From: an uncultured Bacteroidales bacterium
Lineage (GTDB): Bacteria; Bacteroidota; Bacteroidia; Bacteroidales; Bacteroidaceae
Length of the DNA: 64,000 nt
Direction of reading: 5' to 3'
Assembly: GCA_902788865.1 (NCBI GenBank)
Contig: CADALZ010000009.1
Span: 1 to 64,000 of the forward strand
The position numbers and the translations under genes were made by a program. The first letter of the stretch is position 1; each line of letters starts with the position of its first letter. The notes beneath the pieces were generated by a model. That model made no database searches, was not told the origin of the DNA, and was given only the letters and a program-made list of their open reading frames with translations. Shown here piece after piece: positions 15,430 through 24,294 of the stretch.

Positions 15430-16335
15430 TTAGGAATGTTTCAGCGAAGCTACATATTTAGAGGGTAGCATACCTGTGTGCTTCTTGAAGAAACGGGTGA
15501 AGTGCTGGGCATATTCGAAGCCTAATGCCTCGGCAACCTCGGTCACCGTGTTGCCGCCTACCAAGAGGCTCTTGGCTCGGTCTATGAGAAAACGATGGAT
15601 GACCTGCAAAGGGCTGTTGCCTGTGATGCTTCGCACCACATCGCCGAAGTAGCTGGGCGAAAGGCACAGCTCTGAGGCACAATACTTCACGCTGGGCAGT
15701 CCATACTGCAGTTGCAACTGCTGCTCGTAATAGTCGGTCAGCACATGCTGGAAGCGTGTCAGCAGGTCACTCTGTTGTTGGGTCTCAGACTGGAATTGGC
15801 GCTGGTAGAACAGCTGGCAATAGTCGCACAGCAGCACGATATAGTCTTGCACAATGCTATCTGTAAGAGTTGTCTGCTCATGGTGGCTGATAAAACTACG
15901 TATCATCTCCATCAGCTGCCAGAGTAGCAGTTTCTCATCCTCGGTGGCGTGAAGTGCCTCATTCACATTGTAGGAGAAAAAGTGATAGTCGGCAAGTCGT
16001 TTCTCAAAGACTGTGCCTCGCATGAATTCGGGGTCGAAGAGGAGTGCCCACCCATGATACACTTCCCGATGTCCGTCGTCGGCTTTGCCGATGATCTGTC
16101 CCGGCGATGCAGCTGTGAGCGACCCCTTCGTAGTGTTGTAGCCGCCCATACCGTAGGTCGAGTCTGAAGGGAAATTGTCTTGTACGAAGATGGCATACAC
16201 CTCCAGCTTGTTGAGTGAGTAGCGTATTTCTCCCAGTTCATCGAAGTGAATCACACTCACCATGGGGTGCCACACCGCAGCTCCCACGTCGATGGCGTAG
16301 TCGTTGGCCTGCCTGATATGTAGGAATTCGTTCAT
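15430..16335 (-). CDS. AraC-family transcriptional regulator
   Basis: The start was set at MNEFLHIRQANDY (301 residues), 23 bases from a TATATTTG box; an ATG four codons earlier (16347) would leave almost no leader. The N-terminal sensor domain is followed by a C-terminal AraC DNA-binding domain (VKYCASELCLSPSYFGDVVR; VTEVAEALGFEYAQHFTRFF; HTGMLPSKY). It is divergently placed from the cyclophilin-like lipoprotein and alpha/beta-hydrolase genes, the most likely targets. Confidence 0.92.
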   Translation of the reverse strand: MNEFLHIRQANDYAIDVGAAVWHPMVSVIHFDELGEIRYSLNKLEVYAIFVQDNFPSDSTYGMGGYNTTKGSLTAASPGQIIGKADDGHREVYHGWALLFDPEFMRGTVFEKRLADYHFFSYNVNEALHATEDEKLLLWQLMEMIRSFISHHEQTTLTDSIVQDYIVLLCDYCQLFYQRQFQSETQQQSDLLTRFQHVLTDYYEQQLQLQYGLPSVKYCASELCLSPSYFGDVVRSITGNSPLQVIHRFLIDRAKSLLVGGNTVTEVAEALGFEYAQHFTRFFKKHTGMLPSKYVASLKHS

Positions 16336-16357
16336 CTCAACTTGCATTTACCATTTG

Positions 16358-16365
16358 CAAATATA
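16358..16365 (-). promoter_or_regulatory. -7 box TATATTTG (AraC-type gene)
   Basis: The plus strand reads CAAATATA, immediately upstream of the minus-strand regulator. Confidence 0.65.
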
Positions 16366-16461
16366 CTTCTTTTCGTGAGAAATGAGGGCATAAAGAAGAA
16401 AAAAGATAAAACGGGTAGTTTTATCCGCTATCTGGATAGCTGGCACTAAACCACAATGCCG

Positions 16462-16469
16462 TACCTTTG
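16462..16469 (+). promoter_or_regulatory. -7 box TACCTTTG (lipoprotein/hydrolase operon)
   Basis: Exact match 24 bases upstream of the ATG at 16493; divergent from the box at 16358-16365. Confidence 0.7.
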
Positions 16470-16492
16470 TAGCGGAAATAATGTCATATAGT

Positions 16493-17023
16493 ATGAAGAA
16501 TATTACCCTAAGCATGATGCTTCTCGCCGCACTACTGCTGTGCAACTGCGCTGCTGACGATGATGAAGCGGTAATACAAATAGTAACTCAAGAAATGAAC
16601 GAACAGAAAAACCAAAGTCAAACCATCCCAAATGAGGGGGATAATACTACAGCGGTCATGCAGGTCTCTGTCACCATCGGAGACATGACAAAGCAGATGT
16701 CGCTGGCAGACAATGCAGCCGCTAAGAGCTTAGCTGCAAAACTTCAGCAGGCACCCATAAGCCTGACCCTCAACTCCAGCGGAGGTTTTGAAATATGGGG
16801 CGCGCTGGGCTTCTCGCTTCCCACGAGTAATGAACAAATCACCGCTCAGCCTGGCGATGTGGTGCTCTATAACGGCAGCAACATCTGCCTGTTCTACGGC
16901 TCTAACTCGTGGAGCTATACTCGTTTGGGACACATCAGCGGACTGTCTGAAAGCGAGCTGAAATCATTCCTCAAGGCAGGGGAAAGAAACATCAGCGTGA
17001 TATTATCTGTAACTAACGACTAA
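16493..17023 (+). CDS. Lipoprotein with cyclophilin-like domain
   Basis: This 176-residue protein has a lipoprotein signal peptide (MKNITLSMMLLAALLLCNCA, lipobox LCNC) and an acidic linker. Residues about 65-176 show the cyclophilin-like fold family (SLADNAAAKSLAAKLQQAPI; AQPGDVVLYNGSNICLFYGS; TRLGHISG). Members in Bacteroidota are usually exported and lie next to AraC regulators and small redox or hydrolase genes, as here. Peptidyl-prolyl isomerase activity is not established for this group. It is 11 bp from the hydrolase gene and probably in one operon with it. Confidence 0.85.
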   Translation: MKNITLSMMLLAALLLCNCAADDDEAVIQIVTQEMNEQKNQSQTIPNEGDNTTAVMQVSVTIGDMTKQMSLADNAAAKSLAAKLQQAPISLTLNSSGGFEIWGALGFSLPTSNEQITAQPGDVVLYNGSNICLFYGSNSWSYTRLGHISGLSESELKSFLKAGERNISVILSVTND

Positions 17024-17034
17024 TTATTTTGCAA

Positions 17035-18135
17035 ATGATGAAGAAATTAGCAGTCTTGATGCTTGCAGGCGGAATGCTGGCGGCATGTGCACAAAAAACT
17101 GAAATTAAAGAAACTGAAGATATGAAACAAGAATTGGTATTAACAGAAACGTGGGACAAGGTATTCCCGCAGAGTGATAAAGTGGATCATAAGAAGGTGA
17201 CGTTTCACAACCGCTTTGGCATCACGCTGGCAGCAGATATGTACATCCCCAAAGGAGCAGAGAGAAAACTGGCTGCTCTGGCTGTTAGCGGTCCCTTCGG
17301 AGCCGTGAAGGAGCAGTCGAGCGGACTCTACGCGCAGACTATGGCCGAACATGGATTCATCACCCTGGCTTTCGACCCATCCTATACGGGGGAGAGTGGG
17401 GGTGAACCGCGCTACGTGGCTTCGCCCGACATCAATACTGAAGACTTCCTGGCAGCTGTAGATTTCCTCTCGTTGCAAGACAATGTGGATCCAGAGCGTA
17501 TAGGCATCATTGGCATTTGTGGTTGGGGAGGGATAGCCCTCAACGCCGCAGCCCTCGATCCACGCATCAAAGCCACCGTGGCCAGCACGATGTATGACAT
17601 GAGCCGTGTCAACCAGAATGGCTACTTCGATAGCGCCGACTCTAAGGAAGCTCGTACAGAAGCCCGCAAGGCGCTCGCTGCTCAGCGACTCATCGACTAC
17701 AAGAACGGCAGCTATGAGCGTGCTGGTGGCGTAGTAGATCCACTGCCAGATGATGCGCCCTGGTTTGTCAAGCAATACTATGCCTACTATAAGACTCCAC
17801 GTGGCTATCATGCCCGCTCGCTCAACTCAAACGAGGGTTGGAACAAGACAGGAACGCAGTCGTGGCTCAATGCTGGGTTCCTGAAATACACCAATGAAAT
17901 TGACAACGCAGTCATGATCATGCATGGCGATCAGGCACATAGCCTTTATTTCGGAGAAGACGCGTTCGACAATATGACGGGCACCAAGCATGAGAAGGGT
18001 AAGAGCACCCAGGTGGGCAACAAGGAACTGCTGATTATTCCAGGAGCTACCCATTGCGACCTCTATGACGGTGGCGAGAACCATTATATCCCGTTCGACA
18101 AGTTGGAAGCATTCTTCCGTGCAAATCTGAAATAA
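17035..18135 (+). CDS. Alpha/beta hydrolase lipoprotein with Cys nucleophile elbow
   Basis: The start was placed at the first ATG of MMKKLAVLMLAGGML (a second ATG follows directly). The lipobox is LAAC. The mature part is an alpha/beta hydrolase: VSGPFGAVKEQSSGLYAQ after the first strands, and the nucleophile elbow GICGWGG near residue 161. This places Cys where most esterases have Ser, as in dienelactone-hydrolase-like and YcjY-like proteins. The acid and base are probably in MIMHGDQAHS and PGATHCDLYD. The substrate is unknown. It is co-transcribed with the cyclophilin-like lipoprotein and ends at a strong terminator. Confidence 0.88.
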   Translation: MMKKLAVLMLAGGMLAACAQKTEIKETEDMKQELVLTETWDKVFPQSDKVDHKKVTFHNRFGITLAADMYIPKGAERKLAALAVSGPFGAVKEQSSGLYAQTMAEHGFITLAFDPSYTGESGGEPRYVASPDINTEDFLAAVDFLSLQDNVDPERIGIIGICGWGGIALNAAALDPRIKATVASTMYDMSRVNQNGYFDSADSKEARTEARKALAAQRLIDYKNGSYERAGGVVDPLPDDAPWFVKQYYAYYKTPRGYHARSLNSNEGWNKTGTQSWLNAGFLKYTNEIDNAVMIMHGDQAHSLYFGEDAFDNMTGTKHEKGKSTQVGNKELLIIPGATHCDLYDGGENHYIPFDKLEAFFRANLK

Positions 18136-18165
18136 TAGCTTCTACAATAGGGTATAACAGTTTTT

Positions 18166-18208
18166 TCCTCGTGAGGTAGAAATATATTCCTCACGAGGAT
18201 TTTTTTTT
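18166..18208 (+). terminator. Intrinsic terminator
   Basis: TCCTCGTGAGG (18166-18176) pairs perfectly with CCTCACGAGGA (18189-18199), followed by nine T. Confidence 0.93.
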
Positions 18209-18221
18209 GCCCGTTTATTTG

Positions 18222-18229
18222 TAACTTCG
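18222..18229 (+). promoter_or_regulatory. -7 box TAACTTCG
   Basis: TAnnTTYG variant 21 bases before the glycerate kinase ATG. Confidence 0.55.
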
Positions 18230-18249
18230 CAGCAGAAAGACCATAGAAA

Positions 18250-19314
18250 ATGAAAGTAGTTGTAGCCATAGATTCATTCAAGGGATGCCTTAGCTCTGTA
18301 GAAGCCAACGAGGCAGCCTCAGCAGGTGTGAGGAGCGCATGTCCCGATGTCGATGTCCGTCAGGTTGTGGTAAGCGATGGTGGCGAGGGGTTCTTGGAAG
18401 CCTTCCAAGCAGCCGTGGGCGGAGAAATGGTAGAAGTGCCCGTGCTCGACCCTCTGGAGCGCCCCATCAAGGCCCGTTATTTGCTTTGTTCCGAAGGGTT
18501 GGCCGTCATTGAAATGGCACAGGCCAGCGGGCTCACCCTGCTGAAACCCGAAGAGCGAAATCCACTCCATACTACCACCTATGGCACGGGGCAGCTGGTA
18601 GTAGATGCTGTGAAGCGAGGAGCCCGCCACATCATCGTAGGTCTGGGTGGTAGTGCTACCAGCGATGCAGGTCAGGGGATGCTCAGAGCCTTGATGGACA
18701 GCTATGCCCATCAGCCCGATGCCATCCAGCAGTTTAAGGGCGTAGGCTTCACCATAGCTACCGATGTGAAGAATCCGCTCTATGGAGAGAATGGCGCCGC
18801 CCATGTGTTCGGCCCTCAGAAGGGAGCTACCCCAGAGATGGTAGAACAGCTGGATGCCGAAGCCCGTGCCTTTGCCGAAGCCTCGGAACAGTATTTCGGC
18901 TACGACCGCTCTGAAGCCGAGGGCGCAGGAGCTGCGGGAGGCTTGGGTTATGCCTTCCTGCAATATTTGGGAGCAGACTGCCAGCCGGGTATAGAGTTAC
19001 TCTTAGAAGCAGCTGGTTTCGATGAGTTGGCGAGCGATGCTGACCTTATCATCACAGGCGAGGGCTCTGCCGACCGTCAGACCTTGATGGGCAAGCTGCC
19101 CATGGGCATATTGCGCCATGCCGCCGATGTCCCCGTCTGCCTTATAGCAGGCCGCATCTCCCATGCAGACACCTTGCTCAGCGCAGGCTTCACCCATGTA
19201 GAGTGCATCAATCCGCCCGATATGCCGCTCGAAGAAGCCATGCGGAAAGAGGTGGCGCAGCAGCATATTCAGGAAACTATAGCCAAGATTCTAACTAACA
19301 AACTATACGTATGA
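18250..19314 (+). CDS. Glycerate kinase
   Basis: This 354-residue protein starts MKVVVAIDSFKGCLSSVEAN, the typical beginning of class II glycerate kinases (GlxK/GarK family). It also contains VVVSDGGEG, HIIVGLGGSATSDAGQGML and LIITGEGSADRQTLMGK, all conserved in the family. It phosphorylates D-glycerate with ATP in the cytosol, feeding lower glycolysis. The stop overlaps the start of the GDSL hydrolase gene by 4 nt (ATGA). No glyoxylate- or glucarate-pathway genes are adjacent, so the source of glycerate is not evident. Confidence 0.95.
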   Translation: MKVVVAIDSFKGCLSSVEANEAASAGVRSACPDVDVRQVVVSDGGEGFLEAFQAAVGGEMVEVPVLDPLERPIKARYLLCSEGLAVIEMAQASGLTLLKPEERNPLHTTTYGTGQLVVDAVKRGARHIIVGLGGSATSDAGQGMLRALMDSYAHQPDAIQQFKGVGFTIATDVKNPLYGENGAAHVFGPQKGATPEMVEQLDAEARAFAEASEQYFGYDRSEAEGAGAAGGLGYAFLQYLGADCQPGIELLLEAAGFDELASDADLIITGEGSADRQTLMGKLPMGILRHAADVPVCLIAGRISHADTLLSAGFTHVECINPPDMPLEEAMRKEVAQQHIQETIAKILTNKLYV

Positions 19315-20030
19315 AAAGATTTTTTATTACCTTGATGTGTGCCATGCTGACCGTGGGTCTGTGGGCACAAGACTATGAGAAGTCAGAGAATTATGGAAAG
19401 AAGATTGCGGTCTTCGGTGGGTCGTTCAGCGAGATTATTGCCTCGAACATCACAAAGGCTTACTGGGCCGAGAAACCCCGTGCCCGTATAACGACCTATG
19501 GCATCGGAGGGGCAGGATTCTCCGTCATCACAGGAGAGGACCGCTATCTGCCTGGCCAGATAGACCGCTGCCTGGCTTCTGGAGAGAAGTATGATATCTA
19601 CATCCTCTGGGCCAGCACCAATGACGTGACACGTGGTGTGGAACTGGAGGAACAAGATCGTATGATCAAGGTGTGTATTAATAAGCTGCGCCAGGGCGCT
19701 CCGGGAGCAAAGATACTGTTCTTTAGTTCGCTGCCAGTTCCTATTCTGGAAAACAAGGTGCTGGATTCTGCCGAGCTAGAGAAGGTGCCAGAGGGATATC
19801 GTGAAACCTATCGTGGCATGGTGACCAACATGAAGCGACTCCCTGAATATGTGGCGCATCAAGAGCAAGTCTGCGCCGAGGAGCATGTGCCGTTCTTGAA
19901 TCTCTACACCACCAGCGGTATCAACATCTATAATGCGCCCGACTTCTTCAGTAGCGACAACCTGCACCTGAATACAGCGGGCTATAACCATATCAAGGAG
20001 ACACAGGCAAGGTTCATCTCTGCCAACTAA
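19311..20030 (+). CDS. Secreted SGNH/GDSL-type hydrolase
   Basis: This 239-residue protein has a signal peptide ending VGLWAQ. SGNH blocks are visible: IAVFGGSFSE (nucleophile Ser in GGS), YGIGGAGF (Gly block), LWASTNDV (Asn block) and DNLHLNTAGY (Asp-x-x-His). It is a likely periplasmic or secreted esterase acting on acylated carbohydrates. It is translationally coupled to the glycerate kinase and followed after 14 bp by a two-domain hydrolase. Confidence 0.88.
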   Translation: MKRFFITLMCAMLTVGLWAQDYEKSENYGKKIAVFGGSFSEIIASNITKAYWAEKPRARITTYGIGGAGFSVITGEDRYLPGQIDRCLASGEKYDIYILWASTNDVTRGVELEEQDRMIKVCINKLRQGAPGAKILFFSSLPVPILENKVLDSAELEKVPEGYRETYRGMVTNMKRLPEYVAHQEQVCAEEHVPFLNLYTTSGINIYNAPDFFSSDNLHLNTAGYNHIKETQARFISAN

Positions 20031-20044
20031 TTTTTACTACAAAG

Positions 20045-21820
20045 ATGAAGAAAACGACCGTATGGACGCTTGGCTTCCTGCTGGGAGCCATGTCGCTGCA
20101 GGCTCAGCCACAACACTCGAAAGTGATGGATGGGGGCGGCACAGGAGCCTACAAGGCTGTAATGACGGACGATGCACAGCTTCCTGGATTCACTATCTAT
20201 CGACCTACCGATGTGCAGACTACAGCCAAGGTGGAAGGGCCGCTGCCCGTGGTACTCTTCGGCAATGGCGGATGCAGCCGTAACTCATTAGGGTTTGCCA
20301 ACTTCCTGACGGACATAGCCTCACATGGTTATATGGTGTTGGCGGTGGGGCCTTGGTCTGAGAAAGAGGAGCCAGATGCTGCTGACGTGTGGCGTATAGA
20401 CGACGAGAATCATACGCTGAAGATAAGTGATGCTCAGGGACTGGTGAACCGTGCGTTGAACTGGCTGGCTGCGGAGAATGAGCGACAGGGGAGCGACTAC
20501 TACCAAGCCGTGAACACAGAGAATGTGGCCGCCATGGGGCAGAGCTGCGGTGGCCTACAGGCGCTCATCATGGGTACAATGGGGGATAGCCGTATCAAGA
20601 CTACGGTGGCTCTGAACAGCGGAGCCAACGGTCCTGGCGACCTGCTGGACAAGATGTTTTCCAAGGATGATCTGAAGAAGCTCTCGGCACCAATCATCTA
20701 CGTGCTGGGTGGCTCTACGGACATAGCCACGCCTAACGGCAGCGATGACTACCGACTGATAGGCCATGTGCCTGTGGTGGTGGCAAGCTACGAGGCGGGG
20801 CATGGCGGCACCTATGCCGAGCCGCATGGGGGTACCTTCGGTCGTCTGACACGTGCTTGGCTGAACTATCAGCTGAAGGGAGATTCCCGTAGGGACAACC
20901 TCTTCCGCTATGGAATCACAGGCGAAGAATTTGAAGGTTGGACGATCCACAGCAAGAACTTTACAACGATGCAGACGCTTCGTCTGTATCCTCAAAATAC
21001 TCAAACAACATCTGATGAAAAACTGGAAATCAATGCATTAGGGGAGGTGGTAAATATACAGAAGGTGACAGATTCCAGCATCACGGTGAGCCTGCCCGAT
21101 GCCGATAAGGCTACAGGAGCAGCTGCTATAGTCTGCCCGGGTGGAGCACTCTTTGCACTCTCTTGGGATACGGAATTTACCCAGATAGCTCGCTGGCTCA
21201 ATGCCCACGGTATAGCGGCCATCGGCCTGAAATACCGCCTACGTGCAGGCTTTCCGGATATGAGTAAGGTGGACCAAACCAAGGGTATGCCACGACGCAT
21301 TACCATCACCGAGTTTGCAGAAATCAAGAATGCCAATGCCAATCCATCGGTACTGATTGGCGGAGATCCTGACATAGACCATGCCGTGAGCGATGCACTC
21401 GAAGCCATGAGGTTGGTGAAAGCGCATGCTGCAGAGTGGCACATAGACCCAGCTAAGATAGGCTACATGGGCTACTCTGCAGGCGGTGGCGTAGCCATAG
21501 ATGCGACGGTGAAATCTACCCCAGAGCTGATGCCCGCTTTCCTCTGCTCACTCTATGGCCCTGCGCTGAACGATGTAGTAGTGCCGCAAAATGCTCCGCG
21601 TCTCTTCATCGGTGTGCATGCCGACCATCCTAGTGTGGCAGCCGGCTGTCTGGCACTATTCATGGAGTGGAAGAAGGCTGGGGTAGATGCCGAGTTGCAC
21701 ATCTATGGTGAGGGCACAGGAGGCATGTTCGGCGGCACTCAGGGTACCGACCGTAACACGCCTAATGGCTCATGGCAGGAGGCGTTCTACAGCTGGCTAG
21801 TGGCCAACGGACTGAATTAA
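20045..21820 (+). CDS. Secreted tandem alpha/beta hydrolase (two esterase domains)
   Basis: This 591-residue protein has a signal peptide (cleavage near LQAQ). Two alpha/beta-hydrolase domains follow. The first (about 25-315) has the elbow GQSCGG near residue 164. The second (about 335-591) has an oxyanion segment CPGGALF, GLKYRLRAGFP, and the elbow GYSAGGG near 475, typical of acetylxylan or feruloyl esterase-like BD-FAE proteins. Two hydrolase domains in one chain suggest deacylation of a decorated polysaccharide or oligosaccharide. The stop overlaps that of the convergent esterase gene within TTAA. Confidence 0.87.
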   Translation: MKKTTVWTLGFLLGAMSLQAQPQHSKVMDGGGTGAYKAVMTDDAQLPGFTIYRPTDVQTTAKVEGPLPVVLFGNGGCSRNSLGFANFLTDIASHGYMVLAVGPWSEKEEPDAADVWRIDDENHTLKISDAQGLVNRALNWLAAENERQGSDYYQAVNTENVAAMGQSCGGLQALIMGTMGDSRIKTTVALNSGANGPGDLLDKMFSKDDLKKLSAPIIYVLGGSTDIATPNGSDDYRLIGHVPVVVASYEAGHGGTYAEPHGGTFGRLTRAWLNYQLKGDSRRDNLFRYGITGEEFEGWTIHSKNFTTMQTLRLYPQNTQTTSDEKLEINALGEVVNIQKVTDSSITVSLPDADKATGAAAIVCPGGALFALSWDTEFTQIARWLNAHGIAAIGLKYRLRAGFPDMSKVDQTKGMPRRITITEFAEIKNANANPSVLIGGDPDIDHAVSDALEAMRLVKAHAAEWHIDPAKIGYMGYSAGGGVAIDATVKSTPELMPAFLCSLYGPALNDVVVPQNAPRLFIGVHADHPSVAAGCLALFMEWKKAGVDAELHIYGEGTGGMFGGTQGTDRNTPNGSWQEAFYSWLVANGLN

Positions 21821-22716
21821 AAGATCGACCTCAGCCAAGTCTGCAGTTCAAGCAGCATCTGAGCATGATAGGGGAAGCTGTCGTAGATGCCGAAGCCATG
21901 CTCGCCTACAGGATAGACGTGCATCACGGCAGGAACGCCTTTCTCACACAAGGCGGCATAGTAGCGGGCGCTATTAAGTGGCGGCACGGTGGTATCATCG
22001 GCTGTGAGCACGATGAAGGCCTTCGGGGTCTTCTCCGTCACCTGCAGTTCGTTGCTATAGAGGCGCACCATCTCGGCAGACGGATTCTTGCCCAGCAGGT
22101 TTTCGCGAGAGCCCTGATGGGTGAAGGTGGCATCCATAGTGATTACTGGATAGAAAAGTATCTGGAAGGCAGGTCGCACATCGTCTGTGGCATGAGTAGC
22201 CACGGTGCTGGCTAAATGACCGCCTGCCGAAGACCCCATGATGCCTATCTGATTAGGGTCGATGTTCAGCTCTTTGGCATGCGCCTTGAGGTAGCGGATG
22301 CAGGCATAGACATCGCTGGCAGGTACGAGGTGGTTGCCATGAGGCATGCGGTAGTTCTGCAGTACGGTAGCTATGCCCTGAGGCTCGAAGAAGTTGCGCC
22401 AGGCATAACCTTCGTGGTAATAGGCAGTCATGGCATAACCACCGCCAGGACAAACCACCACCACAGGCACTGGCTTATTGCTTTTAGGGACGAAAATTTC
22501 GCATTTGGGAGCCGATTCTATGGCATTGGCAGGCAGATTATTATAATCTACGCCATTACTGGGCAGGGAGCCATCGCTCCACAGATCTATCTGTGTGCCA
22601 CCAAGGTTTCCCAACATCTGTCCGATGAAACGCTGTTCCATTTGTTGTGCTATCTGCGCATGAGCGCCAGCAGCCAGAAAGGTCAAGACGACCAATGATA
22701 AAAGTCTCTTTCTCAT
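21817..22716 (-). CDS. Secreted BD-FAE-type esterase
   Basis: This 299-residue protein has a Sec signal peptide (cleavage AGAHAQ). It shows the oxyanion CPGGGYAM, VLQNYRMPHG, the elbow GSSAGGH, LTADDTTVPP (Asp) and GEHGFG (His), a complete catalytic triad of acetyl-xylan-esterase-like lipases. It is related in type to the C-terminal domain of the convergent tandem hydrolase. A TATATTCG box at 22742-22749 provides a promoter. Confidence 0.92.
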   Translation of the reverse strand: MRKRLLSLVVLTFLAAGAHAQIAQQMEQRFIGQMLGNLGGTQIDLWSDGSLPSNGVDYNNLPANAIESAPKCEIFVPKSNKPVPVVVVCPGGGYAMTAYYHEGYAWRNFFEPQGIATVLQNYRMPHGNHLVPASDVYACIRYLKAHAKELNIDPNQIGIMGSSAGGHLASTVATHATDDVRPAFQILFYPVITMDATFTHQGSRENLLGKNPSAEMVRLYSNELQVTEKTPKAFIVLTADDTTVPPLNSARYYAALCEKGVPAVMHVYPVGEHGFGIYDSFPYHAQMLLELQTWLRSIF

Positions 22717-22741
22717 AGTTATGCTATATTTGTTTATGTGG

Positions 22742-22789
22742 CGAATATAGGCAGAATATTTGGGATAAGCAAAATAATCTTTATTTTTG
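22742..22789. promoter_or_regulatory. Divergent promoters: TATATTCG (-) and TATTTTTG (+)
   Basis: The minus-strand box (CGAATATA on plus, 22742-22749) serves the esterase. The plus-strand box at 22782-22789 lies 20 bases before the protease gene. Confidence 0.6.
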
Positions 22790-22808
22790 CAGTTGGATAC
22801 GAAAAGAT

Positions 22809-23543
22809 ATGGGTATAGGATTTATCATATTCACAGCGGTGGTTCCAGCTTTGGTGCTGCTCTTCTACATCTGGAAGAAGGATAAGTACAATCAGGAGCC
22901 ACCTATGCAGATGATCAGGGCATTCCTCTACGGCGTCTGCGCCACATGGGTGTCTCTAGGTATCTCTATGCCGTTGCGCTCCATTGGGTTCTTCAGCGAT
23001 GCACCTGCCACATGGCTCGATGAGATAAGGGTGGCACTCTTTGGTGCCGGACTGCCCGAGGAGACGGCTAAGCTACTGATGCTATGGTTGGTGGTGCGGC
23101 GAAACAAGTACTTCGATGAGCGGATGGATGGGGTGGTCTATGCGGCTGCCGTATCGCTGGGATTCGCTGCGCTGGAGAATGTGATGTATGTCACTTCTAA
23201 TCTGGACCATTTCTTCTACGTGAGTATTTCTAGAGCTTTGCTGGCCATTCCAGGCCACTTTTTCTTTGGGGTACTGATGGGGTATTACTATTCGCTGGCG
23301 CACTTTGAGGGTGGGGAACATAAGCGGCTCTATCAGGTGCTGACGCTGGCTGCACCTGTGGCTGCACATACAGCCTTCGATGCCGTGCTGATGGTGATGG
23401 AAGTGGCACCAGCGCTCACTTACGTGCTCTTCGCCGCATTCTTTTTCCTGGTGCACCATCTTTACAGACGTAGTAGCCGCCACATAGCCGACCTGTTGGC
23501 TCGGGATGAGTGGCAGAAAGGGCGTGAAGTGTTTAAAGTATGA
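22809..23543 (+). CDS. PrsW-family intramembrane protease
   Basis: This 244-residue polytopic membrane protein has about seven hydrophobic segments. Conserved PrsW features are visible: KDKYNQEPP after the first helix, LPEETAKLLML (the Glu-Glu pair), SLGFAALENVMYV and IPGHFFFGVLMGYYY, then the His-containing PVAAHTAFDAVL. PrsW glutamic peptidases cleave membrane-embedded substrates such as anti-sigma factors; the substrate here is unknown. It ends 1 bp from the convergent nucleotidyltransferase stop. Confidence 0.93.
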   Translation: MGIGFIIFTAVVPALVLLFYIWKKDKYNQEPPMQMIRAFLYGVCATWVSLGISMPLRSIGFFSDAPATWLDEIRVALFGAGLPEETAKLLMLWLVVRRNKYFDERMDGVVYAAAVSLGFAALENVMYVTSNLDHFFYVSISRALLAIPGHFFFGVLMGYYYSLAHFEGGEHKRLYQVLTLAAPVAAHTAFDAVLMVMEVAPALTYVLFAAFFFLVHHLYRRSSRHIADLLARDEWQKGREVFKV

Positions 23544-23544
23544 A

Positions 23545-24294
23545 TTATAATTCATAATTCTTCAAGAAATGGTCTGCTTCTTCAAGCGTTTCTATTTTTC
23601 CAATATCAAACCAATAGCGGTCGGGATCAATGGGGCTTCCCATGATGCGGGCCTTTTGACACACAGAAAGGTAGAAAGGGATGATGGAAAACTTGCCGCT
23701 CCAGCCATCTGAACGCATATAGTGCAGCAGCATGGGAGAGATGACGTGTATGCCTCCGAAAGCCCAAGCCTCATGTTGGGCAGGGTTATAACAGAATCCT
23801 TCGGGTTTCTGCTCGCCCGTTTTCTTGTTGATCCATCCGCAAAGCGTGTCTTCGTGATTGAAAATCAGGTAGCGAGACGTGTCACGCTGGCCAACCAGCA
23901 GAGTGGCATCCGCCTCGTTCTCAATATGCTGTTGATAGAGCCCGCGCAAATCAATGTTGGTGAGAATATCAGAGTTATGTACTAAGAAAGGTTCGTCATC
24001 TTCCAGAAAGTCGGCTGCCTTGAGTATGCCGCCCCCAGTTTCCAGCACTTCGCTCCGCTCATCGCTGATGCAGATGTTGATACCAAAGTTATGGTTTGCC
24101 CTCAGAAAGTCGATAATCTGCTCTCCGAGGTAGTGTATGTTTATGATGATGTCGCAGAAGCCCTGCGCCTTCAGATGCAGGATCACATGCTCCAGCATCG
24201 GTTTTCCACCGACTTTCACCAGTGCCTTTGGCATGGTGTTCGTGAGGGGCTTAAGACGAGTGCCGAGCCCTGCGGCAAATATTAGTGCTTTCAA
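23545..24294 (-). CDS. Sugar-1-phosphate nucleotidyltransferase, MurU-like
   Basis: This 249-residue cytosolic enzyme starts MKALIFAAGLGTRLKPLTNT, the nucleotide-binding loop of NTP_transferase enzymes; KALVKVGGKPMLEH and PFLVHNSDIL follow. Size and motif match N-acetylmuramate-1-P uridylyltransferase (MurU) or mannose-1-P guanylyltransferase-like enzymes. The start overlaps the stop of a kinase-RapZ fusion (ATGA, 24291-24294), the pairing seen for the AmgK/MurU peptidoglycan recycling route, so UDP-MurNAc formation is the favoured but unproven role. Confidence 0.85.
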   Translation of the reverse strand: MKALIFAAGLGTRLKPLTNTMPKALVKVGGKPMLEHVILHLKAQGFCDIIINIHYLGEQIIDFLRANHNFGINICISDERSEVLETGGGILKAADFLEDDEPFLVHNSDILTNIDLRGLYQQHIENEADATLLVGQRDTSRYLIFNHEDTLCGWINKKTGEQKPEGFCYNPAQHEAWAFGGIHVISPMLLHYMRSDGWSGKFSIIPFYLSVCQKARIMGSPIDPDRYWFDIGKIETLEEADHFLKNYEL

